NCBI GenBank assembly: GCA_027489295.1 | Contig: JAIYAA010000077.1 | Location: 1 to 54,074, forward strand | Direction of reading: 5' to 3' | DNA length: 54,074 nucleotides | Source of the DNA: Sphingomonadales bacterium | GTDB taxonomy: Bacteria; Pseudomonadota; Alphaproteobacteria; Sphingomonadales; Sphingomonadaceae | Part shown: piece by piece, positions 24,713 through 32,561 of the stretch | How positions within the stretch are numbered: the stretch's first letter is position 1 | Layout: each line of letters opens with the position of its first letter | Notes under the pieces: model-generated | Seen by the model: the letters and a program-made list of their open reading frames with translations, nothing else | What the model was told of the DNA's origin: nothing | The model's database searches: none | Translations under genes and position numbers: made by a program

Positions 24713-26119
24713 CTAAGGATTGAAGAAGAAATCACCGGAAAACGAGGTGCTCTCCCACGGAGTCTGGTGGGCCTTCGTTGCCGCACGAACGCGTTTTCTC
24801 ACACGTTTGAAGACTTCCTCGATGCCGACGTTCTGCGACGACATCTCGGCCGCAAGCGCATCGGCATACGGACTAAATTCGCCCGTTCCGTCAGCCGCAG
24901 CCGAATTCATCGCCGTCGAATAGGCAATGAAGGTGCCATCTTTCGTAAAGAGGGGGCCGATGCCATCCGAATTGCCGATCGGGCCCCGTGTTCCCGGGGC
25001 CTTCCGGCACGCATCTAAAATTACGATGTTGAACGAATTTCCAGCACTATCCAATGTCGCCATCACATATTGTGCATCAATTGCGCGCTCCACCACTAGA
25101 TCTAAGTCGTCCATCGACTCCATGACCGGTACGAGATAGCTCGATCCATCGACTTGAGTCCCATGTTCCGAGTAATAAAATAGCCCGACCGTATCGCGGC
25201 CCGAGCGCTTTATTCGAGTTCGCAGGCGGCCGATGGCATCGCTCATAACTTGGCGATTGCCGTTTTCCACTTTCTCAACGTCAAACCCGAGCTCGGTCAG
25301 CCGCTTCCCGATCAGCTCGATATCGTGCGTGGCATTGGGGAGCACGCCCAGTTCCTTCGAATAGGACGAGTTTCCTATGAGAAGCGCGATCCGCTTTCCG
25401 CTTGGAGCGCTCTTCACCACAGCCGCGGACGCCGTCGAATTCGGTGGAGGTGCCTTCGTGGCAGCGCCTTGGCTCTCGACGATGTATGTTATCCGTTCGC
25501 GGCCCGTGTAATTTGTGCGCACTGTTGCAATCACATCGCCTGGAACCGCGGAGGCCTTGGTCAGCATCATTCTAATCGAAAAGTCCGGGAGCGCGTTGAG
25601 GCCGTTCAATATGCGCATCATCGCCTTTTTATTGAGAGGGTTCATTGCCGTGATGAGCGCGAGCTTCTGTTTGACCATAGACGAGTAGGGCCCGACATCG
25701 CCGTCGACGAGCACTTCGACGATACGCATTGTGGTCACGGTGAAACGAAGCGTGCCAACGGAGAAATCTTGCTCTGGGATGGTGATCGTTCCCGCGATCC
25801 CTTCCTTGGCGAGAAGCTCGTTGCCGTCAGTGATCACACTGCACAGCGTCTCTGCAGTCCATGTCGAGATCGGCTCGATCAACTTGTCTATCAGCCGCAT
25901 CACGCGCTGATCCGGGGATGAACCGTCCGGCCGCACGAAGACGACCGCTTGCTTTGGCAATGAAATTTTATAGTTTATGGCGCGGCAGCCAACTGGCTCG
26001 CCCCAAAAGTCGGTGAGCTCTCTGGTTTGAACGACACCTCTCGTCTGCGCAGTTGCGACGTTCATCCCGTCCAATGCGAAGGCTATTAGGAAAACGAGTA
26101 TCGCTAGCATCTTGTGCAC
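24713..26119 (-). CDS. Caspase-family peptidase with an N-terminal POTRA-like domain
   Basis: This 468-residue protein starts with a signal peptide (MHKMLAILVFLIAFAL...ATAQ). Residues about 55-205 read like the POTRA region of two-partner-secretion transporters of the ShlB type (TITIPEQDFSVGTLRF, EVLVDGDVGPYSS, MNPLNKKAMMRILNGLNALPD), but no beta-barrel follows. Instead residues about 242-465 form a caspase (C14) domain: GKRIALLIGNSSYS, FYYSEHG with H319, and VILDACRK with C371, giving the His/Cys dyad. Export implies that it acts in the periplasm. It converges on the CHASE2-like gene pair. The POTRA-caspase combination is unusual; its substrate is unknown. Confidence 0.85.
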   Translation of the reverse strand: MHKMLAILVFLIAFALDGMNVATAQTRGVVQTRELTDFWGEPVGCRAINYKISLPKQAVVFVRPDGSSPDQRVMRLIDKLIEPISTWTAETLCSVITDGNELLAKEGIAGTITIPEQDFSVGTLRFTVTTMRIVEVLVDGDVGPYSSMVKQKLALITAMNPLNKKAMMRILNGLNALPDFSIRMMLTKASAVPGDVIATVRTNYTGRERITYIVESQGAATKAPPPNSTASAAVVKSAPSGKRIALLIGNSSYSKELGVLPNATHDIELIGKRLTELGFDVEKVENGNRQVMSDAIGRLRTRIKRSGRDTVGLFYYSEHGTQVDGSSYLVPVMESMDDLDLVVERAIDAQYVMATLDSAGNSFNIVILDACRKAPGTRGPIGNSDGIGPLFTKDGTFIAYSTAMNSAAADGTGEFSPYADALAAEMSSQNVGIEEVFKRVRKRVRAATKAHQTPWESTSFSGDFFFNP

Positions 26120-26451
26120 AATCGCTCCCCCCCCGACTCATTTTTTCATACCATACGTGCTGGCGTAGTGTGAGGTATATAGAGCGCGAGGTACAGCACT
26201 TCAAAAACCGGGACGCACTGTTGCTCCCAGAAGTGGCGCACTAAGACGATGCTAAAAGCGATGGTCGAAGTTTGAAAGTCCTGGTCGCACTGGTGCCTCG
26301 CTGTTGCGCGGGCGTGATTCGGGACAAGTGGTGCCAAAGGACAGCAATCCAGCGCCACTTTCCCCAACCGGGCCGGACCCGCTGTCGGACCAATCACAGA
26401 CATATATGGACAGCCGCCATCCTTCCGTCACAAATGTCCTGTACCGTCGGA

Positions 26452-26501
26452 AGCTGCCGTCTCTCGCCGCGTGGATGAACGGCCGCAAAGTCCCAAAAAC
26501 C
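26452..26501 (+). repeat. Degenerate dispersed repeat, copy 2
   Basis: Runs from AGCTGCCGTCTCTCGCC to GGCCGCAAAGTCCCAAAAACC and matches 9272-9320 in order and spacing of the blocks AGCTGCC, GAACGGC and GCAAAGTCCCA. Confidence 0.5.
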
Positions 26502-26699
26502 GCAAGCCACGGCTGCGGCAGCAGGCGACCAGCTCAAGACAGTCAGCATCATCGATGTCAGCGGCGGCTCATGCTGAAATCCGCCATAGGTGGTGATCGG
26601 CCCCCACCCAGTGGTCTGTTAGTGCATTGTCGTCTCCAGCGCCATGGACGCCCGTAGCTGGAGCGAAGCGGAACCGGAGGGCGGCAATGGCATTGTCGC

Positions 26700-26802
26700 G
26701 GCTTCCGGCAGGCATCCGGCACCGTCCCGCCCCGCGCCAGCACAATCTCGGCCTCACCCAGCTTGCTGATGTTCTCTTCCGGCTTGTGCTCTTGCTCATT
26801 TC
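26700..26802 (-). pseudogene. IS3-family OrfA N-terminal remnant
   Basis: One minus-strand frame reads EQEHKPEENISKLGEAEIVL, then ARGGTVPDACRK, which matches the N-terminal helix-turn-helix of IS3-family OrfA proteins (usual form HKPEEIIxKLREAEVxLAQG with ADACR). The similarity ends after about 30 residues and no rest of the IS is visible, so this is a decayed scrap. Confidence 0.5.
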
Positions 26803-26940
26803 CTAACTCCCTCGTCGTCCAAAATAGCGGAAATTTTAGACCACTCAGAAGGAGGGCAAATCATTTCTGGTTCTACTATAGATCGAGCGCTGCAACTTAA
26901 CTATGGTCTGGCCGAACGCTTTGTACTTGGCAGGCTGCGC

Positions 26941-27612
26941 ATGAATGACCAGAACGCCGCTCCGCAGGGGCTCAAGATCCAGGGGTTCCCCGGTGAGCAG
27001 GGGCGCTGGAAACCCGTTCCCGCAGCCAAGCTTAGCGCGGCGCCCTACAGCCGGATCTGCCAAGTGACGGGTGTCGGGGGCGGGAGCAGCGGAACGGGGT
27101 GGCTCCACGCCAAGGGGCAGATCGTCACCGCGGCGCATGTCGTCGCGGGCGCCACGTCGGCGCGTGTTCGGTTCGCAGCCGAGACGAACTGGGTCGCTGC
27201 CAATATTGGGAAGATCGCTAGCGGTTATTTCGGGCCGGGCGGTGAGGAGCGGCAATGTTCGCCCTGGGACCTCGCGTTGATCGTGCCGCCAGCGGATCTC
27301 GCGATCAGCGCCGATGCCTTCGCGCCGGTGACGGGCGGTCTAGGCCTAGCGGTCGGATTTCGGGACGGGGTGCTAGTCGAGCATGCCGGATCAATCACCG
27401 ATGTGGGGCCGTTCGTCGCCCACAATTGCGACACGGACCATGAGCATTCGGGGTGCCCGGTGTTCACTGCGAATGGCGTGCGCGGGATTCACGTCGGGAT
27501 ATTCGCCGGATCGCGGCCCTATCTGCAGCCGCCGCAGTCTCAGGTTCAGGGATATCTCAACAGCGCGGTCCGGCTGAGCGGTGCGCTGGTCGCAAATCTT
27601 GTTGATGGATAA
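26941..27612 (+). CDS. Trypsin-like serine protease
   Basis: This 223-residue chymotrypsin-fold protease has the full triad: H66 in IVTAAHVV, D110 in PWDLALI and S170 in HEHSGCPVF, which replaces the usual GDSGGP. The fold starts around residue 36 and ends near 215, with no extra domain. I see no signal peptide, and the frame upstream closes soon, so it seems cytoplasmic. A lipoprotein gene follows 12 bases later on the same strand and is probably co-transcribed. Trypsin-like and caspase-like proteases often occur together in bacterial conflict systems, but a link to the caspase gene here is inference. Confidence 0.85.
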   Translation: MNDQNAAPQGLKIQGFPGEQGRWKPVPAAKLSAAPYSRICQVTGVGGGSSGTGWLHAKGQIVTAAHVVAGATSARVRFAAETNWVAANIGKIASGYFGPGGEERQCSPWDLALIVPPADLAISADAFAPVTGGLGLAVGFRDGVLVEHAGSITDVGPFVAHNCDTDHEHSGCPVFTANGVRGIHVGIFAGSRPYLQPPQSQVQGYLNSAVRLSGALVANLVDG

Positions 27613-27624
27613 GGGGGGACAGGG

Positions 27625-28905
27625 ATGATGCGTAGATGGGTTCTCGCCGCCGGGGCGGCTACGACGGCGCTGTCGGGATGCGCTCCGCATATCGCAGGCA
27701 GTGAGCGGCCGCCGACGGGGCTGGTGGCGGAGAATGTCTATTACGACACCCAGACGATCGTCGGGCCCTGTTATGACCCTGCTGAAGCGGCGCCGCTGCT
27801 TGCCGCTGTAGCGTCGGCCGTAATCGCCGCCGGCGTCAACCGGGTGGGCGATGCGATCAAGGCAGCGGCGGACACGGAGACTAAGGTCGTGACTGCCCGG
27901 CGCAACGTCGAACTGCGGCAGGGGAAGGGGTTGGGGCCTTGTGTGACGGTCGCGCGCGGATGGTTCTACCGCAGCCCGCCGGCATTCGATCCGGCGTCTC
28001 CGTTTCATGTCAACACCAAGTCGCAATGGCCGCTAACCTCGCAGCCGGAAGTGGCGCAGTTCTGGCGCTGGGGTCTACATATGGCGGCAACGCCTGACTT
28101 TTACTTTCAGGGCCGGATCGTGCCCTCGTCGGACAAGGCGGCCTACACGGTGCTTCCGCTCGAGGCGACGCTCGACAAGCCGATCAGCAGCACGCCGCTG
28201 CGGCCGGGCGGCAAGCGCAGCGTGCTAGTATCATTTGCCTTTGCCGAGGTGGGCAAGGGCGTGGACCTTCAGAAAGGCGGGGGCACGACGATCGTTCTTG
28301 GCCGGATGGAGCCGGGCAAGCATTTGAGGTTCGCGAATGTAAGCTGCTTTGCGAGCGGAACGGGCGGGGATCTCAAATTGCTGCTCAAGTCCGGGCAGAA
28401 TTGCGTCGGCACGGGTCCGTTCGATACATTGATCCGCAGCCCCTTCGAGAGCGAATGGTTCACGGTGCCGCTGGGCGAGAAAAGCAAGCCGATGATGGTG
28501 CAGGCGCTCGTCTCCGAGACGCGCAGTCCCTCGCAGTTTCTTTCGTTCGTCAGCGACGTGTTCGGTGCGACCAAGGGACGGATCACTGAGGAGTTGCAGC
28601 AAGGGCTGATCCCATCGGTGGGCGAAGATGCAATTGAGGCGGAGACGTCGGCGAACGAAAAGCTCGCAAGCGATGCGGACATCGCGATGGGAAAAGCGAT
28701 CACCGACCTCAAGGCCTGTGTTGCCACCCCGAGTGATCCTGCCAAGCGAATCGCAGCGCGCAATTCGCTGCGCAGCCATATTCAGGCCGCGCGCAAGGCG
28801 AAGCGCAATGCAGGGGCCAGCGACGCGGATATCACCGCGATCACGACGAACGGCACCGATGCGGCAGTGTGCCAGACTGCGCTCGACCGTGTTATCGCAA
28901 GCTAG
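27625..28905 (+). CDS. Lipoprotein of unknown function
   Basis: This 426-residue protein has a lipoprotein signal (MMRRWVLAAGAATTALSGC) with a lipobox LSGC at the end of the signal, so it should be lipid-anchored in the envelope. The rest includes an Ala-rich helix (AAPLLAAVASAVIAAGVNRV), a beta-rich middle (GGKRSVLVSFAFAEVG) and a helical, charged C-terminus (RIAARNSLRSHIQAARKAKR). No known family is recognised. A purine-rich ribosome binding site AGGGGGGACAGGG precedes the ATG. The 12-base gap to the trypsin-like gene suggests a two-gene operon. Confidence 0.75.
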   Translation: MMRRWVLAAGAATTALSGCAPHIAGSERPPTGLVAENVYYDTQTIVGPCYDPAEAAPLLAAVASAVIAAGVNRVGDAIKAAADTETKVVTARRNVELRQGKGLGPCVTVARGWFYRSPPAFDPASPFHVNTKSQWPLTSQPEVAQFWRWGLHMAATPDFYFQGRIVPSSDKAAYTVLPLEATLDKPISSTPLRPGGKRSVLVSFAFAEVGKGVDLQKGGGTTIVLGRMEPGKHLRFANVSCFASGTGGDLKLLLKSGQNCVGTGPFDTLIRSPFESEWFTVPLGEKSKPMMVQALVSETRSPSQFLSFVSDVFGATKGRITEELQQGLIPSVGEDAIEAETSANEKLASDADIAMGKAITDLKACVATPSDPAKRIAARNSLRSHIQAARKAKRNAGASDADITAITTNGTDAAVCQTALDRVIAS

Positions 28906-29452
28906 GAGAATCGGCCGGGAAAACGATGTTGCGGTGCCGCCCCGGTTCGCTTCCCGTGGGTCTCGCGTCGTCCGACGGGTGGTTTCGTCGTACCAATTTT
29001 CGTCGTGCATTGCTTAGCCGTCAAGCGATGAAGACCGCCGCCTGTCTGGCCGGTGCAATCCAGGTCCCTGCATGTGCCCGTGCCGACGCTGAAGGCTAAG
29101 CCGGCGCCCAAAAAGGCGGCCGCGGCGAAAAAGCGCCTCGCGAAGCCCAAGTCCGTGAGGCCGTCTTCGGGAGGGGGGGGCGACGGCACACGTGCAGAGC
29201 TCAAGTGTCGACTGTTGACCAGGAAGCCGCCATCCAAGTGAACGGCCGGCGACGGCGGCTTTGTCCCAGCCTCCGACATCCCGCTGGCTAACATCCTGTC
29301 GAGTGTGCCCGCTTTTCGGCTGTTAAAAAGGGCAAGGTGAAACGGTGGCCCCGGAGATTATATCGATGGCTCTTGACGGTTCGCCCCACAGGAAATGCTG
29401 GCCTCGCTAGTGTTTGCGGTAGCCATTCGCCTCCCAGCCGAACAGCAGTCAC
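28906..29452. other. Intergenic region, end of envelope block
   Basis: No convincing gene. A short Lys/Ala-rich frame (KAKPAPKKAAAAKKRLAKPK, about 29090-29150) looks like a low-complexity remnant. The segment about 29228-29275, with GTGAACGGCC and GGCTTTGTCCCAGCC, weakly resembles the dispersed repeats. Confidence 0.4.
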
Positions 29453-29648
29453 CTATTTCTTGAGGGTATCCAGCCATTCGGTGACGGCGGATTCTCGCCA
29501 ACCCATGCAGCGGGTGCTGATACGGGTGTTCTGGGGGGAAGGTGCCGGCTTCCATTTTTCGGTATAGGGTGGAGCGGGTCAGGCCGGTGCGTTCTAGCAC
29601 GGTTTTGATCCGGAGGATTCGGTCCAAGGGTTGGGGCTGGTTCTGCAT
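29453..29648 (-). pseudogene. AlpA-family regulator, frameshifted
   Basis: From the ATG at 29648 (with GAGGTG upstream) the frame reads LDRILRIKTVLERTGLTRST, then LYRKMEAGTFPP, the helix-turn-helix of AlpA-type regulators. The expected continuation, NTRISTRCMGWRESAVTEWL, then DTLKK and a stop at 29453, lies in a different frame. The switch falls at a run of six C on the minus strand (about 29533-29538). One extra or missing base restores a normal protein of about 65 residues. This is either a true frameshift, a slippage-controlled gene or a sequencing error. AlpA proteins regulate excision genes of islands. It is divergent from ArdC. Confidence 0.75.
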
Positions 29649-30411
29649 TGCTATCACCTCGCATCGTTTGAGGGTTGGTGGAGCGCTCCGAGGCAAGTTT
29701 GAGCCGAGCGTCTGGTCGGGAAAAGAGCCTGTATGGGGCAGGAAGGGACCTGTTCGGTGCAATTCGGCACGCAGGGTTCCGAGCGGAAGTGGCTAAAAGC
29801 CTCCGGCTTGTCCCAGAGCGTCTCACGCCTGCGGCGTGACTGCGCTCGCACGCCGCTGACGCGGCGCCGAGTCGGCCTGGCCGTCTTGGCCCTTCGGGTG
29901 TTGATCGCGGACGCTGCCGATCTTGGAGATCGGCTACCGGCAGGTGCCGGCAGCGGAACGCGGGTACGGTGCGCGCGCTGGCGCACGCCTGCGGCGGCCC
30001 CAGGGCACGCGAGGTGTTGGTGCCCGCGTGGCACACTTGCCCGGGCGGGAGGCACGGGCGGCGGCTGGCGCACGTGCTGGCGCGCGCACGCCGCCCGCGT
30101 GGGCCCGCCCGGTGCAAGGGTGCGGTGCTTGTCCGGGCGCCGGTGGCGCCCGGCAGCGCGGTCGCGCTGACAGGATGGTCGCCGCGTGGATGCGCAGCGG
30201 CGTTGGTGCGCCGGCACGCAGACGGGCGGGGGGAGCATCGCTCGCCTCTAGTCCTGCCGCGGCAGGCCGCAAGCCGGGCGGTGCCCGGCTCCTCCACTCC
30301 GTTTCGGCCCTGCGGGTGCAGCCTGCCTCTGACGGCAGGACTGCCGGTTCGCTCCTGCCGCGCCCCCCGCCCTTCCGGCGCCGGTTGCGGTGTTTTGGAA
30401 GGAGCAGGATC
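29649..30411. other. Long GC-rich leader upstream of ArdC
   Basis: These 763 bases between AlpA and ArdC are extremely GC-rich. Open frames run through in several registers but encode only Arg/Ala/Gly-rich, repetitive sequence, so I do not call genes. It holds palindromes at 29823-29839 (TCACGCC-TGC-GGCGTGA) and 29851-29866 (CGCCGC-TGAC-GCGGCG). It probably contains the promoters and structured leader of the flanking genes. Confidence 0.5.
29823..29866. repeat. Two adjacent palindromes in the ArdC leader
   Basis: TCACGCCTGCGGCGTGA has perfect 7-bp arms with a 3-base loop; 11 bases later CGCCGCTGACGCGGCG has 6-bp arms with a 4-base loop. They may be protein-binding sites, transcription attenuating hairpins, or a single-strand promoter of the kind found near leading-region antirestriction genes. 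Function is not shown. Confidence 0.4.
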
Positions 30412-31320
30412 ATGGGTGTTGGACACGAGAACCGGGCGAGCCTCTATGCCGAGGTGACGGGCCGGGTGATTGCCGAGCTGGAGCAGGGACGGCTGCCCTG
30501 GGTGCAGCCTTGGGATGCTGCGGCGTGTGGGTGTGCGATGCCGGCAAACGCGGTGACCGGGCGGCGCTATTCGGGGATCAATGTGCTGATCCTCTGGGCG
30601 GCGGTAATCGAGGGGCGGTATGGCTCGCAGCGCTGGCTGACGTTTCGGCAGGCGCAGGCAGCCGGGGGCAGCGTGCGGCGCGGCGAGCGGGGGACGACGA
30701 TCTGCTATGCGGATCGCTTCACGCCGAAGGGCGAGGCCGAGCGGGCGCGGGACGAGGATCGCGAGGCGCGGCAGTTGGCATTTCTAAAGCGGTTCACCGT
30801 GTTCAATGTCGACCAGTGCGAGGGGTCGCCCGAGCGGCTGACGGGGTTGGAGCAGGGCGAGCCGGTGGCAGAGGCCGACCGCATTCCTGCTGCGCATGCG
30901 CTAATGGAAGCGTGCGGCGCCGATATCCGGATCGGGGGCGGGGAAGCCTATTACAGCCCCGGTGGCGATTACATCGCGGTGCCTCCGCAGCTCGCTTTCT
31001 ACAACCGCATCAACTGGTACAGGACCGTACTGCACGAGCTTGGGCATTGGACCGGGCATGGCTCGCGGCTGGGACGGGACCAGTCGGGCGCATTCGGCAG
31101 CGCGGCCTATAGTCGGGAAGAGCTGGTCGCGGAGATGGCAAGCGCATTCACCTGCGCGTCGCTGGCAATCCGTTCAACCGTTCGGCACGCTGATTATGTC
31201 GGCAGCTGGCTGGCGGTGCTGCGCGAGGACGAAAAGGCGATCTTTCGGGCGGCGAGTGCTGCCAGCAAGGCGGCCGATTACCTGCTCGGGTTCGTCTCGG
31301 ACGGGGAGGCGGGGCAATGA
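30412..31320 (+). CDS. ardC: ArdC-like antirestriction protein
   Basis: This 302-residue protein has the two domains of ArdC: an N-terminal ssDNA-binding region (SLYAEVTGRVIAELEQGRLP, WVQPWD, GINVLILW) and a zincin metallopeptidase-like domain with HELGH (H208, E209, H212) in VLHELGHWTGH. ArdC proteins protect incoming single-stranded plasmid DNA against host restriction during conjugation. GGAAGGAG lies just before the ATG at 30412, so the long upstream open frame (from 29923) is not translated as part of it. It lies next to AlpA and a small sigma-like gene in the leading region of the element. Confidence 0.92.
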   Translation: MGVGHENRASLYAEVTGRVIAELEQGRLPWVQPWDAAACGCAMPANAVTGRRYSGINVLILWAAVIEGRYGSQRWLTFRQAQAAGGSVRRGERGTTICYADRFTPKGEAERARDEDREARQLAFLKRFTVFNVDQCEGSPERLTGLEQGEPVAEADRIPAAHALMEACGADIRIGGGEAYYSPGGDYIAVPPQLAFYNRINWYRTVLHELGHWTGHGSRLGRDQSGAFGSAAYSREELVAEMASAFTCASLAIRSTVRHADYVGSWLAVLREDEKAIFRAASAASKAADYLLGFVSDGEAGQ

Positions 31321-31350
31321 TGCGCTGGCTTCGGCTGCGGCGGATGCGTC

Positions 31351-31518
31351 GTGCCTTTCGCACTGCGCGAGCGGGATCGGGCGATCTTCGGATCGGTGCG
31401 GTTCGACGATTTGGACTACGTCGAAACGGCCAGGCGGCATGGCTGCACGGTGGAAGAGGTCGAGCAAACCGTCGCCCGCGTGCTGATCGCGCTTGATCGC
31501 GCTGCGCGGGGCAAATGA
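31351..31518 (+). CDS. Small sigma-70 region 4-like protein
   Basis: A 55-residue frame from the GTG at 31351 reads ALRERDRAIFGSVRFDDLDY, VETARRHGCTVEEVEQTVAR and VLIALDRAARGK. This pattern (F..VRF..LDYVETARR.G.T...VE..V.R.L..L) resembles the helix-turn-helix of sigma-70 region 4, without the rest of a sigma factor. It begins 31 bases after ArdC and no ATG is available in frame. It may be a small DNA-binding regulator or a remnant. A 23-codon frame overlaps its stop (31515-31586) but is too short to judge. Confidence 0.5.
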   Translation: MPFALRERDRAIFGSVRFDDLDYVETARRHGCTVEEVEQTVARVLIALDRAARGK

Positions 31519-31535
31519 CCATGACGCAGACGGCA

Positions 31536-31560
31536 CCTCGCCCGGCGAAACTGGGCGAGG
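31536..31560. terminator. Possible hairpin after the ArdC operon
   Basis: CCTCGCCC (31536-31543) pairs with GGGCGAGG (31553-31560) around a 9-base loop, 18 bases after the sigma-like gene. No T run follows. It may end the ArdC transcript or act as a leader of the next gene. Confidence 0.3.
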
Positions 31561-31595
31561 TGTACGCCGCGGCATCAGCGCGTTAGGATCGATCC

Positions 31596-32519
31596 ATGAG
31601 GACCAGCCTCGACCATCTGCCCCCAGCCAAGCAGCGCGAGCTGGAGCGTGTCGTCCAGATCCTGTTCGAGGAGTTTGGCGACGCGATCGCCATCGCAACG
31701 TCGGACTGGAAGAAGCAGGCGCGCATCCTCAAGGTCATCCTCTACGGCAGCTATGCGCGCGGGGGCTGGGTCGACGAGCCGCATACTGCCAAGGGCTACC
31801 AGTCGGACTTCGATCTGCTGGTCATCGTCAACAACGACAAGCTTACCGATCGGGTGGAGTTCTGGGCAACCGCCGAGGACCGACTGAACCGCGAACTGGC
31901 GATTACGAAGACGCTGCGCACGCCCGTCAATTTCATCGTGCACACCATGCAGGAGGTGAACGACGGGCTCGCACATGGGCGCTATTTCTTCATCGACGTC
32001 GCCCGTGATGGCATCGCGCTGTACGAGAGCGAACCCACCGAACTGCACCAGCCCAAGCCAAAGACGCCACCGCAGGCGTTGGCGATGGCGCGGGAGTATT
32101 TCGAGGAGTGGTTCTCGGCAGCCATGCGCAGGCATGACTTTGTCCGCTTCGGCCTAGAGAAGGGCCACTCTCGCGAGACCGCATTCGAGCTCCATCAGAC
32201 TGCCGAGAGCCTCTACCATTGCGTGCTGCTGGTCTGCACCTTCTATACGCCGCACACCCACAATCTCGGTTTTCTTCGCACCCAGGCTGAACGCATCGAT
32301 CCGCGCCTGATAGACGCTTGGCCACGCGACCAGCGCGTCGACCGTTCCCGGTTCGAGAAGTTGAAGGAAGCCTATGTGAAGGCGCGCTATTCGAAGCATT
32401 ATCGGATCAGCGCCGAGGAATTGGCGTGGCTCGGCGAGCGTGTCGAAGTGCTGGGACAGGCGGTGCAGGTGATCTGCGAAGAGCGTATTGCCGCGTTGGA
32501 GCAAGCTGCCGCCGCATGA
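31596..32519 (+). CDS. Nucleotidyltransferase-HEPN fusion protein
   Basis: This 307-residue protein fuses a minimal nucleotidyltransferase domain (MNT) to a HEPN domain. The MNT has ILYGSYARGGW with G51-S52 and the metal-binding pair D71/D73 in SDFDLLVIV. The HEPN part (about 170-300) has RRHDFVRFGLEKGHSRETAF, ELHQTAESLYH and an R-x3-H motif in ARYSKHYR. Separate MNT and HEPN genes form toxin-antitoxin pairs in which MNT inactivates the HEPN RNase; here both are in one chain. It stands alone between ArdC and the convergent MucR. It could be a self-contained toxin-antitoxin or antiphage factor; that is inference. Confidence 0.85.
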   Translation: MRTSLDHLPPAKQRELERVVQILFEEFGDAIAIATSDWKKQARILKVILYGSYARGGWVDEPHTAKGYQSDFDLLVIVNNDKLTDRVEFWATAEDRLNRELAITKTLRTPVNFIVHTMQEVNDGLAHGRYFFIDVARDGIALYESEPTELHQPKPKTPPQALAMAREYFEEWFSAAMRRHDFVRFGLEKGHSRETAFELHQTAESLYHCVLLVCTFYTPHTHNLGFLRTQAERIDPRLIDAWPRDQRVDRSRFEKLKEAYVKARYSKHYRISAEELAWLGERVEVLGQAVQVICEERIAALEQAAAA

Positions 32520-32523
32520 TCGT

Positions 32524-32554
32524 CGCGCGCCGAGGCTTCGAGCCTCGGCGCGCG
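32524..32554. terminator. Strong bidirectional hairpin between MNT-HEPN and MucR
   Basis: GCGCGCCGAGGCT (32525-32537) is perfectly complementary to 32541-32553 with a TCG loop, and one further C-G pair extends it. It sits exactly between two convergent stops (32519 and 32562). No long T run, but placement and stability fit a shared terminator. Confidence 0.7.
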
Positions 32555-32561
32555 GTTGCAT

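Larger units (their letters stand above)
26120..26940. other. Intergenic region with repeat and IS remnant
   Basis: These 821 bases carry no intact gene. They contain a degenerate repeat copy (26452-26501) and a short remnant of an IS3-type OrfA (about 26700-26802). They separate the caspase gene from the trypsin-like gene. Confidence 0.5.

Noticed and set aside
29923..30411. 163-residue N-terminal extension of ArdC
   Set aside because: It is Arg/Ala/Gly-rich, has no domain, and a strong ribosome binding site lies immediately before the ATG at 30412.
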